DNA of 44,828 nucleotides from the NCBI GenBank assembly GCA_903899825.1, contig CAIUKU010000500.1, positions 1 to 44,828 on the forward strand, written 5' to 3'. The translations under genes and the position numbers were made by a program. Shown here in pieces: positions 24,589 to 33,429 of this stretch (within the stretch, counting starts at the first letter, position 1; every line of letters begins with the position of its first letter). The DNA comes from an uncultured Bacteroidales bacterium (lineage in GTDB: Bacteria > Bacteroidota > Bacteroidia > Bacteroidales > JACABE01). The notes below the pieces were generated by a model. It saw nothing but the letters and a program-made list of their open reading frames with translations. It had not been told where the DNA came from and did no database searches.

Positions 24589-24819
24589 ATGGAAGAAAAA
24601 CAGGAAAATAAAATTTATCAGAAAGCAAAAGCTTTCTTTTCGATTCAGGCAATTATTGGCATTGTTATTGGTATAATTGCTGGCTATCTTTATTATATAA
24701 AAGTAGGATGCACTTCAGGAACTTGTCCTTTAACTTCCAGTCCCTGGATGAGTATGTTGTGGGGAGGTATTATAGGATATTTATTGGGTGATATGTTTAC
24801 ACGTAAAAAGAAACCCTAA
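24589..24819 (+). CDS. DUF6132-like small membrane protein
   Basis: This 76-residue protein has two hydrophobic helices (about 18-38 and 54-70) and a short loop holding CTSGTCPLTSSPW. That cysteine-containing loop is the signature I associate with DUF6132, a Bacteroidota family of unknown function often found near thioredoxin or rhodanese genes. Its place directly behind the periplasmic thioredoxin fits a redox link, because the two cysteines could form a disulfide; this is inference. The start is six bases after the upstream terminator, so it may depend on read-through or an unseen promoter. Confidence 0.7.
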   Translation: MEEKQENKIYQKAKAFFSIQAIIGIVIGIIAGYLYYIKVGCTSGTCPLTSSPWMSMLWGGIIGYLLGDMFTRKKKP

Positions 24820-25031
24820 AATTTCAGATTTTAATATTTATTAAGGCTTATACTGAGAAGGAATAGGAGTTAGACGCTACGCCCAGCAAGGGAGCGGGTT
24901 ATTGGTTGAAACGAAGTGGGATGCTACGTTTAGCAATTTACGTTACCCTCAGCATTGCGCATAAAAAAATCAATTTATACATACACCTTACTCAAAATTA
25001 TAGTAACTTAGTGGTGCTAATAATCAAGGTG

Positions 25032-27137
25032 ATGAATTGGAAACAATACCCGTTTATCAAGCTATTCCTCCCTTTTAGTCTGGGGATCATTGTTGCTTTG
25101 AATTTTCAGTCATTGGTTGTTTCATTACTGTGGATGGCTGCTCTTTTTATTTGTACCAGTTTGCTGATTTTTCTTTCCAATCGTTTGATCAGCTACCAAT
25201 ACCGCTGGTTACCCGGAATTATGATCAGCATTTTTCTTTTTGTATCGGGTTTTATCATCACAGTTTATTACAATGCAAGCAATCAGTCCCTGTATTTCAA
25301 TAAACATAGTTCTGATAAAGCAATTTACATCCTACAGCTTAGCGAAGCTCCCGAAATAAAGGATAATTCTGTAAAAATTGTTGCAGCAGTAAAACAAAGT
25401 CAACAACAACATCATTGGAAAAACTGCAGTGGCAGCCTTATCATATATTTGCAGAAAGACAGTGCTGCTGCTGTGTTAGCATACGGAGATTTATTGCTTG
25501 TAAATATGCTGGTGAATGAGATTAAACCACCACAGAATCCGGAGGAATTCAACTATAAGCGCTACCTGGGCCATAAAAACATCTTTCACCAAAGTTATAT
25601 AAAACAGGGACTATGGATCAGACTTTCCGGGGACCATGGAAACCCTTTGAAAGCTTTTGCCCTTTCCCTCCGCAGTAAGCTATTGCATATTTTTGAGGAA
25701 AACCATGTCACAGGTCGCGAATATGCTGTTATTTCCGCAATATTACTCGGGCAAACCGATAAGATTGATCCCGAACTCATCAGGGATTATTCGGGCAGCG
25801 GCGCCATTCATGTATTGTCGGTTTCGGGCATGCATGTAGGCCTGATCTTTCTTTCTCTTTCCATATTATTGTCCTTCCTTGATAAGATCAAACACGGGAA
25901 ACCCATTAAAACCATACTCATGCTGATGGCTATCTGGTTTTATGCCCTGCTCACCGGCTTGTCACCTTCAGTAATACGGGCAGCTACCATGATTTCGTTT
26001 ATCATCACCGGGAAAAGCCTGAAGAGGGATGCCGACACCCTCAACATCTTGTTTGCCTCTGCATTCTTTATCCTTGCTTTTAATCCTTTACTGATAGCCG
26101 ATGTGGGTTTCCAGCTTTCTTACCTGGCAGTAGGTGGCATTGTTCTGATCAATGAGGAAATTACTAAATTCTTTACACCCTCAAATTATCTGCTGAACAA
26201 ACTATGGGAATGCACTGCCGTTTCTCTATCTGCCCAACTGATTACTACTCCCCTCTCTATGCTGTATTTCCATCAGTTTCCTAATTATTTCCTTTTGACC
26301 AATATAGTGGTTTTTATATTTGCTGCGGTGGTGATGTATGCAGGCATTTTCGTAATCCTGGTTTCTTTTATTCCCTATGTTGCTGCCTTTTCAGCACAAA
26401 TACTGGTCTACCTTGTATATGGCATGAACAAAAGCATAGGCTTTATCGAAGATCTCCCCTATTCAGTGAGCAGAGGTATTCACCTCAACCTTTGCGAATG
26501 TATATTGCTTTATCTCCTTATTTTTGCATTGCTGCTGCTGTTTTTTAAAAAGGCAAAATATTATGCACTGATAGCAATGACAGCTGTTTTCCTACTCTTT
26601 ACTTCCTTTACCTATACCGCTTATCTACAGTTACAGCAGCGGAAAATGGTAGTTTATGCCATTCCAAAGACCTCAGCCTTTGAGTTTATAGAAGGAAAAC
26701 AACAACTCATCCTGGCCGATAGCTCACTGATCAATGATGAGCAAAAATTCGGCTTTCACATACAAAACCATCATACAGCCTGCGGTATTCATACTAAAAA
26801 CTTTAAAGCCCTGACCGAAAACTGCTTAAATGAGGAAGTCCAACTGTATAAACATCAAAACTTCATACAATTCGCTGATCAACGTATTGCTATAGTGGAA
26901 GCATGGAATAAAAACCTATCTGGCTTCCATACAATTAAACTCGATTACCTCATCCTTTCCAAAAATGCCAAAGCAAGCATCAAAGATATGCTAAAGGTAT
27001 TTGAACCAAAACTGATTATTGCAGATGCTTCGAATACGCAGTGGAAAACATCGCAATGGGAGAAAGAATGCGATGCGCTGCAGCAAGCTTTTTATGATGT
27101 GGGAAGGAAGGGGGCGCTGGTTGTTGAATTAAAATGA
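25032..27137 (+). CDS. comEC: ComEC/Rec2 competence-type membrane protein
   Basis: ComEC proteins form the inner-membrane channel for single-stranded DNA uptake. I use the ATG at 25032 (701 residues, MNWKQYPFIKLFLPFSLG), since the open frame upstream encodes no conserved sequence and runs through repeated intergenic DNA. Residues of about 1-70 are hydrophobic, 70-200 form the DUF4131 beta domain, and the competence domain follows with GSGAIHVLSVSGMHVGLI and SPSVIRAATM. About ten membrane helices are present. The C-terminal part (about 560-701) lies where many ComEC have a metallo-beta-lactamase nuclease, but no HxHxDH is seen, a state I believe is common in Bacteroidota. Confidence 0.85.
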   Translation: MNWKQYPFIKLFLPFSLGIIVALNFQSLVVSLLWMAALFICTSLLIFLSNRLISYQYRWLPGIMISIFLFVSGFIITVYYNASNQSLYFNKHSSDKAIYILQLSEAPEIKDNSVKIVAAVKQSQQQHHWKNCSGSLIIYLQKDSAAAVLAYGDLLLVNMLVNEIKPPQNPEEFNYKRYLGHKNIFHQSYIKQGLWIRLSGDHGNPLKAFALSLRSKLLHIFEENHVTGREYAVISAILLGQTDKIDPELIRDYSGSGAIHVLSVSGMHVGLIFLSLSILLSFLDKIKHGKPIKTILMLMAIWFYALLTGLSPSVIRAATMISFIITGKSLKRDADTLNILFASAFFILAFNPLLIADVGFQLSYLAVGGIVLINEEITKFFTPSNYLLNKLWECTAVSLSAQLITTPLSMLYFHQFPNYFLLTNIVVFIFAAVVMYAGIFVILVSFIPYVAAFSAQILVYLVYGMNKSIGFIEDLPYSVSRGIHLNLCECILLYLLIFALLLLFFKKAKYYALIAMTAVFLLFTSFTYTAYLQLQQRKMVVYAIPKTSAFEFIEGKQQLILADSSLINDEQKFGFHIQNHHTACGIHTKNFKALTENCLNEEVQLYKHQNFIQFADQRIAIVEAWNKNLSGFHTIKLDYLILSKNAKASIKDMLKVFEPKLIIADASNTQWKTSQWEKECDALQQAFYDVGRKGALVVELK

Positions 27138-27214
27138 GTCGGAAGATCGAAGTCAGAAGAACGAAGTCGGAAGAACGAAGTCAGAAGAAGGAAGTCGGAA
27201 GATCGAAGTCGGAA
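27137..27214 (+). repeat. 14-bp tandem repeat beginning in the comEC stop codon
   Basis: Five 14-bp units of the form AGTCGGAAGATCGA, with G/A and T/A variants, run from 27137 to 27206 with a partial sixth to 27214. The first A is the last base of the comEC TGA stop codon. The purine-rich units differ at set positions, alternating CGG and CAG. Confidence 0.85.
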
Positions 27215-27680
27215 TTAGGGAGGTAAAAACAATTATGGATATAAAAATCCTTCAATCCAAAAAACCAGAAATGGCTTTAAAAAAATCTATATCTCGTTAG
27301 CCGGTTTTAATTTGACAAGAAAATAATCTATACAAGTATAAAAACTTGAAAAGATTTTAAATTTAATATTATGAGAATCTGCTAATAGGAAGCCAAAAGC
27401 TTCACAAAAGAAAACCAAACGGAAGGTAAGAATTGTTTATTTTTTTTGCGAATTTAATTCACTTATAAAGCTAATATATTATCTTTGTTCTAGAATAAAT
27501 TATCTAGATTATCAAATCAATTGTGCAACACATAAGGGTTGGGATTTTATTAACTTAGTTTTCCCTCTCAATTTTATTGGGGTATATAAATTGAACTCTT
27601 CGGATTATTCATTATAAGATACTAACTAATTTTTCATCTGCAATATTATAAAACGGAACCTTAATCATTAAAATTAACTT
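27215..27680 (+). other. Intergenic region before the GH3 gene
   Basis: Apart from the promoter below, I see an operator-like pair of TCTAGA hexamers and AT-rich DNA. A 21-codon frame at about 27235 is too short and featureless to call. The predicted leader of the GH3 transcript would be nearly 190 bases. Confidence 0.5.
27480..27508 (+). promoter_or_regulatory. Promoter and possible operator of the GH3 gene
   Basis: TATCTTTG lies at 27480-27487. Straight after it, TCTAGA occurs twice, at 27489-27494 and 27503-27508, centres 14 bp apart and covering the expected transcription start. Such spacing over a start site could fit a repressor, but no regulator gene is nearby. Confidence 0.45.
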
Positions 27681-30311
27681 ATGAAAAAGTTTATATACTT
27701 CTTTGGAATTGTTTGTATTTTAATAAATATGTATACTGTTAATGCTCAGATTACACCAGCTTATAAAAACACCTCCTTATCTTTTGAGCAAAGAGTAACA
27801 GATTTAGTTTCAAGAATGACTTTAGAGGAAAAGATACTTCAAATGCAAAATGATGCACCGGCTATTCCCAGACTTGATATTATTCATTACAATTGGTGGA
27901 GCGAAGGGCTACATGGTGTTGGTTTTAATGGTATTGCTACCGTTTTTCCACAAGCAATAGGTATGGCTGCTACATGGAATACTGATTTGATATACAAAGA
28001 AGCTGATATTATTTCAACAGAAGCTCGTGCTAAACATTATGAAGCATTAAGTAAAAATGCCATTAATTTCTGTACCGGATTAACGTTTTGGTCACCCAAT
28101 ATCAATATATTCAGAGACCCTAGATGGGGAAGAGGTCAGGAAACCTATGGCGAAGATCCTTATCTGACTTCACGCATTGGTATCGCTTTTGTAAAAGGTC
28201 TACAAGGCAATGATTCTAAGTATTTTAAAGTAATATCCACACCCAAACATTATGCAGTTCATTCAGGTCCTGAACCTTTGCGGCATACATTTGACACAAA
28301 AGTCTCAAAAAGAGACCTATACGAAACCTATTTGGCAGCTTTTCATGATTTAATTGTCGAAGGCAATGCATATTCTCTTATGAGTGCCTATTCTCGTTAT
28401 GATGGTATTCCATGTAGTGCAAGTAAATTTTTATTGGATGATATTTTAAGAAAAAAATGGGGTTTCAAAGGATATGTGGTTTCCGATTGCGGAGCAATCG
28501 GAGATATTTATGGAGGTCATAAGTTTGTTAAATCTGCTGATACAGCTTGTGCTTTAGCTGTTAAAGCAGGTTGCGACCTTAGCTGTGGCGGAGAATATAC
28601 TGCATTAAAAGATGCCGTTAAGAAAGGATTAATTTCTGAAAAAGAAATTGATATTTCAGTGAGCCGTTTGATGCTTGCCAGAATGAAATTAGGTATGTTC
28701 GATCCACCGTCAATGGTTAAATATCAGCATATTTCAACAACTGAATATGCTACTAAAGAGCATATAGCTTTTTCGCGTAGAGTAGCCTGCGAAAGTATGG
28801 TTTTGCTAAAGAATGAAAACCATATTCTACCTCTGGATAAATCTAAAATAAAATCCATTGCGGTTATAGGTCCTTATATTACAAGAGATGATATTCTATA
28901 TGGTAATTATAATGGTATTTCCGCAAAACCCGTTACTTTTCTCCAAGGTATCAGAAATAAAGTAGGTGAAAATGTAAAAATAAGCTATACCAAAGGGGTT
29001 AACCCTATCGATGAAGGTGGTGCTTTAACAACAGTACCTTCCGATTATTTGAAAACACCTGAAGGAAATGAAGGATTATTAGGTGAATATTTTGATAATC
29101 AGGATTTAACTGGCAAACCTGTATTCAGTCAAATTGATAAAAATATGGAATTTTATTGGGATAAAAATTCACCTGGTAAAGGTGTATCAGAAGATCTCTT
29201 CTCGGTAAGATGGACAGGCACGATTTCAGCTCCTGAAACCGGAGGTTATGAACTTGGAGTAGTGTCTGATGACAAATCCAGATTATTCTTTGAAGATAAG
29301 ATGTTGATAGATAACTGGAATCCCTATCAGATGAATGTTATGAAGACCTGTAAAGTAAAAATGGAGAAAGGTAAACTATATAAAATAAAAATGGAATTTG
29401 CCGACAGCATCGATTGGGCTGGAATACGTTTTCGTTGGAAAAAGGATAATACTGAAATTGAGACTGAAACTAACAAAGTATTATTAGCAAAAGCAGTGGA
29501 GATGACAAAAAATGCTGACATTGCAATCGTTTATGCAGGAATTTCAGCCAATATTGAAGGAGAAGAAATGTCGATAAATCTAAAATGCTTTAAAGGTGGC
29601 GATCGGATTTGCATGGATATACCTGAAGAACAGCTTGTTTTACTCAAAGCTTTAAAAAAAACAGGTAAACCTATTATTCTCGTATTGACAAATGGAAGTG
29701 CTCTGAGTATTAATTGGGAAAATGAAAATATTCCTGCAATTTTAGAAGCATGGTACCCGGGTGAACAAGGCGGTACAGCAGTAGCAGATGTATTATTTGG
29801 TGATTATAATCCAGCAGCAAGATTACCCGTAACATTTTATAAATCTGTAAATGATCTTCCTGATTTTGAAAACTATACTATGGAAGGACGTACCTATAAG
29901 TATTTTAAAAAGATAGCTTTGTTTCCTTTTGGATATGGATTAAGTTATACCCGATTTGAATATGCTGATCTTAAGTTGTCTAAAAGTACAATAAATAATT
30001 CAGATTCATTAAAAATAAAAGTAAATGTAAGAAATTCTGGTAGTTATGATGGAGATGAAGTTGTTCAATTGTATATTAAACATCTCAATTCAAATCAGCC
30101 ACAACCCATAAAATCTTTAAGAGGATTTAAAAGAATCAACTTAATGAAAGGAGAAACAAAAACTGTTGAACTGATATTAAAAGCAGATGATATCAAATAT
30201 TTCAGTGAATCCAAAGATGATTATGTAATAGAAGCCGGAGAATATGAAATACAAATAGGAGCTTCCTCAGAAGATATCAGGTTGAAAACGATTGTAAAAG
30301 TAAAAGACTGA
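27681..30311 (+). CDS. Secreted GH3 beta-glucosidase/beta-xylosidase with PA14 insert
   Basis: This 876-residue glycoside hydrolase should release terminal beta-linked glucose or xylose from oligosaccharides. A signal peptide (1-22, NAQ) leads to the GH3 N-domain with WWSEGLHGVG, DPRWGRGQETYGEDPYLT, KH189-HYA-like TPKHYAVHSGPE, and nucleophile D269 in YVVSDCGAIGD. The VVSDCGAI form is typical of the plant-like xylosidase/arabinofuranosidase branch. The C-domain (about 373-460 and 600-730) is interrupted by a PA14 carbohydrate-binding module (about 463-590, EGLLGEYFDNQDLTG). The acid/base is probably a Glu in NIEGEEMS (about 627-629). A fibronectin-III-like domain ends the protein. No SusC/SusD pair is adjacent. 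Confidence 0.9.
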   Translation: MKKFIYFFGIVCILINMYTVNAQITPAYKNTSLSFEQRVTDLVSRMTLEEKILQMQNDAPAIPRLDIIHYNWWSEGLHGVGFNGIATVFPQAIGMAATWNTDLIYKEADIISTEARAKHYEALSKNAINFCTGLTFWSPNINIFRDPRWGRGQETYGEDPYLTSRIGIAFVKGLQGNDSKYFKVISTPKHYAVHSGPEPLRHTFDTKVSKRDLYETYLAAFHDLIVEGNAYSLMSAYSRYDGIPCSASKFLLDDILRKKWGFKGYVVSDCGAIGDIYGGHKFVKSADTACALAVKAGCDLSCGGEYTALKDAVKKGLISEKEIDISVSRLMLARMKLGMFDPPSMVKYQHISTTEYATKEHIAFSRRVACESMVLLKNENHILPLDKSKIKSIAVIGPYITRDDILYGNYNGISAKPVTFLQGIRNKVGENVKISYTKGVNPIDEGGALTTVPSDYLKTPEGNEGLLGEYFDNQDLTGKPVFSQIDKNMEFYWDKNSPGKGVSEDLFSVRWTGTISAPETGGYELGVVSDDKSRLFFEDKMLIDNWNPYQMNVMKTCKVKMEKGKLYKIKMEFADSIDWAGIRFRWKKDNTEIETETNKVLLAKAVEMTKNADIAIVYAGISANIEGEEMSINLKCFKGGDRICMDIPEEQLVLLKALKKTGKPIILVLTNGSALSINWENENIPAILEAWYPGEQGGTAVADVLFGDYNPAARLPVTFYKSVNDLPDFENYTMEGRTYKYFKKIALFPFGYGLSYTRFEYADLKLSKSTINNSDSLKIKVNVRNSGSYDGDEVVQLYIKHLNSNQPQPIKSLRGFKRINLMKGETKTVELILKADDIKYFSESKDDYVIEAGEYEIQIGASSEDIRLKTIVKVKD

Positions 30312-30435
30312 AATGGTGAAATTATTATTGAATTCAATCCTTTTTAAATAATTGTCTTTATTATGAGCTTTAAGAAACATGGGGGTTAAATAGCAGAATT
30401 ATAAAGATTTAATCTGTTTTAATCTGCGATGTTTT

Positions 30436-31392
30436 TTATGAATTAGCAAAAAATATTGGCATATATAAAAGTTTATTTTTTTCAAGAAATTGTACGGCAG
30501 TATTGTGATCAAATGTAAAAGCTGTCAGATATCCACCGCCACCTGAACCACAGAGTTTCATGATTAGACTGTTGCTTTCCAGTCCATCCTTCCATACCTT
30601 TATCATTTTATCTGGTATTAATGTATGCATATTACTGAGTTGAAATGCAGACAATGCCAGCAAACTGTTGCGAAAATCATTGATATTACCGCTAAGTAAA
30701 GAATTTATGCATTGATCTGTAAGGCTGACAAATAACTTGGCGGCTTCATTCAATTTTCCATCTGTTGCAAACTGATCTAAAAAAACAGTAACCAATGGGT
30801 TGCTCTTACATGATTCGCCTGTATCTAAAAGAAAACCTGAAACATTTTCACTCACACTGTTTCGGGGAATCTCAACAATGGATGGTTTTCTTTCATTACT
30901 TATAAATAAAGGTTTACTGATGTATATGCTGAGCGGATCAATACCCGATGAGGTGCCATGAAAGAAAGATTCCATATGAGAAAATAGCTTGAAAAGTTTT
31001 TCCATTTCATATTCACTAAGATTTTTATTGGATATATTTTTAAAAGAATAACGTGAATAAACTGCAGCTACAACAGTTCCAGAACTTCCAAGTCCATAGC
31101 TGTTTGGAATGGTGGATTTAAGATAAAGTCCGTTAGAAATATCAAGTCGAAAACGATTCAGATCAAGAATTTGAATATAATTTTCAAATTCTTCCAAATA
31201 ATTCAGTAATTCAAGGAGATGCTGTTGACTTTCCTCTGCTTGTTTCAGATCGATATTTTTATCATCCTGAATAAAACAGAACTCAGCATTGAAATGATTG
31301 TAAGGAATACTTAGTGCTGAAGATCCCAACAAAATGGAATATTCTCCAAAGAGTAGAATTTTAGCGGAATAAGATGGATTACAACTAATCAT
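30436..31392 (-). CDS. mvk: Mevalonate kinase-like GHMP kinase
   Basis: The 318-residue GHMP kinase should phosphorylate mevalonate. Visible are the N-terminal SAKILLFGEYSIL motif (about 9-21), the phosphate loop PNSYGLGSSGTVVAA (about 96-110), the candidate catalytic Asp in GTSSGIDPLSIYIS, and C-terminal motif 3, MKLCGSGGGGYLTAF. KILLFGEY is the usual mevalonate-kinase form. It is the last gene of the five-gene mevalonate operon, 12 bases after the decarboxylase. The operon has two kinases of this superfamily; I assign this one to mevalonate and the GYDIA-type kinase to phosphomevalonate by similarity of the N-terminal motif, but the roles could be reversed. Confidence 0.8.
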   Translation of the reverse strand: MISCNPSYSAKILLFGEYSILLGSSALSIPYNHFNAEFCFIQDDKNIDLKQAEESQQHLLELLNYLEEFENYIQILDLNRFRLDISNGLYLKSTIPNSYGLGSSGTVVAAVYSRYSFKNISNKNLSEYEMEKLFKLFSHMESFFHGTSSGIDPLSIYISKPLFISNERKPSIVEIPRNSVSENVSGFLLDTGESCKSNPLVTVFLDQFATDGKLNEAAKLFVSLTDQCINSLLSGNINDFRNSLLALSAFQLSNMHTLIPDKMIKVWKDGLESNSLIMKLCGSGGGGYLTAFTFDHNTAVQFLEKNKLLYMPIFFANS

Positions 31393-31404
31393 TTGAAGGT
31401 ATAA

Positions 31405-32496
31405 TTAATCAATTTCATTCATTTTTTGTGGTCCTGTACCGGCATAATCAAATATAAGTTTGTTTTCCGGACAGATGTCATTTAATTCGGAAAGTATAAA
31501 AGCCTTTACTTTCTCTTTTTCTGATTCAGGATAAATCAGGTGTATGTTCGGACCCGCATCGATGGTGAAAAAAATGGGTAGTCCTTTTAGTCTGAAATTG
31601 CGAATACGTTGAATCAATTCAAGGCTGGCAGGCTCTAACAAAATATCTCCATTACGAGAACTCATAATTAACGCATGCAAACTTAAAGCCTCGTTTTCAG
31701 TAAGCTGAGCAAGTAATTCCAGATCACCTTCCGCAAGTGCTTTTTGGAATAATTTAAGGTGGCTTTTTGCCTGTATAACACGTCCTGCTGCATAGGGATG
31801 TTCTTTCATTAAATCATGACCGCTACTACTGCTCAACCTTTTTTCTTTAGCTGATACCAGCAGAATAGCATCCTGAAGATGATGGAAATCAGGATGTATA
31901 TGCTCATTGATATCAATAGCGTATAAATCAGAGCTATTCTTCCAGTCTTTCGAAACACCCCAAAGTGAAAATCCGCCATAAACAGAGCGGCAAGCACTTC
32001 CAGATCCCAAGCGCGACAGCCACGATGCATATTTAATAAACACATCATGAGGCAATTGTTTTCCGGAAATTTCTTTGGCAAGATCAACCACAGCAAGTGT
32101 TAGCGCACTGAAACCCGATGCCGAGGATGCAATACCGGCTGAATGCGGAAATGTGTTTTGAGTATGAATATCAATTCTATAATCTTTAAATAATGGTATT
32201 TCCTTTACCACTGTTAGCCAAAATGGTGCTATTTTTTGTAGGAAAGGATGTTGCTTATTATTGTTTATCCCACTGATTCCAGGATTGATTGCATCGGGAT
32301 AAGCAGTTATTTTTGTTGTTGTATGCGCTTCGGAAAGGCTGAAGCTTATAGATGGATTTATTGGAAGCTGCCCTTCACTTTTACCCCAGTATTTAAGCAG
32401 GGCAATATTGGAAGGGCTTCTCCATATAGTTGAAAATACTTCATCATTTTTTGCTTTCCAACTCAGTATTTCATGCTGTATTTCTGTTAACTCCAT
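31405..32496 (-). CDS. mvaD: Diphosphomevalonate decarboxylase
   Basis: The enzyme converts mevalonate 5-diphosphate to isopentenyl diphosphate with ATP. The 363-residue protein carries the full set of family motifs: LLKYWGKSEGQLPINPSIS (about 33-51), HSAGIASSASGFSAL, LSRLGSGSACRSVYGGF, and TIDAGPNIH with the catalytic Asp. The Arg of the third motif and the Lys of KYWGK are both present. Its start is three bases after the stop of the GYDIA-type kinase, so translation is likely coupled. Its unambiguous identity, rather than that of a phosphomevalonate decarboxylase, supports a classical eukaryote-like mevalonate route with two phosphorylations. Confidence 0.9.
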   Translation of the reverse strand: MELTEIQHEILSWKAKNDEVFSTIWRSPSNIALLKYWGKSEGQLPINPSISFSLSEAHTTTKITAYPDAINPGISGINNNKQHPFLQKIAPFWLTVVKEIPLFKDYRIDIHTQNTFPHSAGIASSASGFSALTLAVVDLAKEISGKQLPHDVFIKYASWLSRLGSGSACRSVYGGFSLWGVSKDWKNSSDLYAIDINEHIHPDFHHLQDAILLVSAKEKRLSSSSGHDLMKEHPYAAGRVIQAKSHLKLFQKALAEGDLELLAQLTENEALSLHALIMSSRNGDILLEPASLELIQRIRNFRLKGLPIFFTIDAGPNIHLIYPESEKEKVKAFILSELNDICPENKLIFDYAGTGPQKMNEID

Positions 32497-32499
32497 TTT

Positions 32500-33429
32500 T
32501 TAATATTTAATTACAAAATCATCATATGAAAAGAGGGTAGTTAAACCCAGTTGTTTAAGATCTTCTCTTAATTCGTCAATTGATTTATCTGCTGTGAACA
32601 TGGCAAAATCGCCACCCCAGGCTCCCAGTGATTTTACTGATCCCCGGAATTCAGAAAAACGTTGCTGAGCCAAAACAGGTTTTTGGATGATGGAAGAGAT
32701 AATATGTTCATGTTCTGTCGTAATTTCAATAAGTTCACTGGCACTGGTAGCCTTACAAAACTCATCAGACAGTTCTGATATGCGATCAATTAGCTTTTGA
32801 GAAGGAATTTCAGCTTTTTTATACCGTTCAATTTCATCCTTACTGTTCTGTTTGTTTCCGAGATAAGCAAAAATACAATGATTTTTAATTCCGTTCCCAA
32901 ATTCTGTCAATGTAATTTTTGGCATTTTATCAGTCATTTGGTAAAATATTGGTCTTTGCTGTGATGCACAAGCGATATCGTAAGCTGAACCATCCGTGAG
33001 CTTTTTGTAAAGCGAAAACTCATTGATACATGCCCATCGTGATATCAGATAAATCAAGGTAGAACTGCTGCCAAATCCCCATTTCAGGGGATAATCTGCT
33101 TTTATATCTATTGAAAATCCACATTGAGTAAAAAGGAATTCAGGGTTTAAATTGCGGGCATGCTGTAGTATATTTTTCAATTCAAAAGCAATTGCTGTAT
33201 CTGATGTAGTAAGGATAGATAAATCAGGCAAAGAAAAAGAAGCGGTAAACCAGATCTGATCGTTCTGAATACTTTTCCAGTTGATTATATGATCAGGTAT
33301 TGATTTGATATTAATTTCCTGACCATAACGAATTGGAAATGCAAGCGCTTTTGCCCCGTTCATGACCAGGTATTCTCCACTTATCAGTAGCTTGCCATTG
33401 GCTTTAAGCCTAAAGTCAGTGTTCATCAA
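32500..33429 (-). CDS. GYDIA-type GHMP kinase, probable phosphomevalonate kinase
   Basis: This 309-residue protein belongs to the GHMP kinases found in Bacteroidota mevalonate operons and known for a GYDIA signature, here GSAYDIA near residue 147. The N-terminus NGKLLISGEYLVMNGAKA and the phosphate loop WGFGSSST (about 116-123) are visible; motif 3 appears as SLGAWGGDFAMF near the end, weaker than in typical GHMP kinases. Since mevalonate kinase and the decarboxylase are also in the operon, the remaining step is phosphomevalonate phosphorylation, which I infer for this gene. It overlaps the HMG-CoA reductase stop by 14 bases. Confidence 0.75.
   Translation of the reverse strand: MMNTDFRLKANGKLLISGEYLVMNGAKALAFPIRYGQEINIKSIPDHIINWKSIQNDQIWFTASFSLPDLSILTTSDTAIAFELKNILQHARNLNPEFLFTQCGFSIDIKADYPLKWGFGSSSTLIYLISRWACINEFSLYKKLTDGSAYDIACASQQRPIFYQMTDKMPKITLTEFGNGIKNHCIFAYLGNKQNSKDEIERYKKAEIPSQKLIDRISELSDEFCKATSASELIEITTEHEHIISSIIQKPVLAQQRFSEFRGSVKSLGAWGGDFAMFTADKSIDELREDLKQLGLTTLFSYDDFVIKY

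Noticed and set aside
24906-25031. A 42-residue N-terminal extension of ComEC
   Set aside because: The extension starts inside intergenic DNA with a direct repeat (24873-24889 and 24920-24936), and family members begin near the ATG at 25032.
27137-27214. A small CRISPR-like array
   Set aside because: Units are 14 bp and directly adjacent with no spacers, and no cas gene is near.
27681-30311. A polysaccharide utilization locus around the GH3 enzyme
   Set aside because: No SusC, SusD, sensor regulator or other glycosidase is found in the neighbouring genes.
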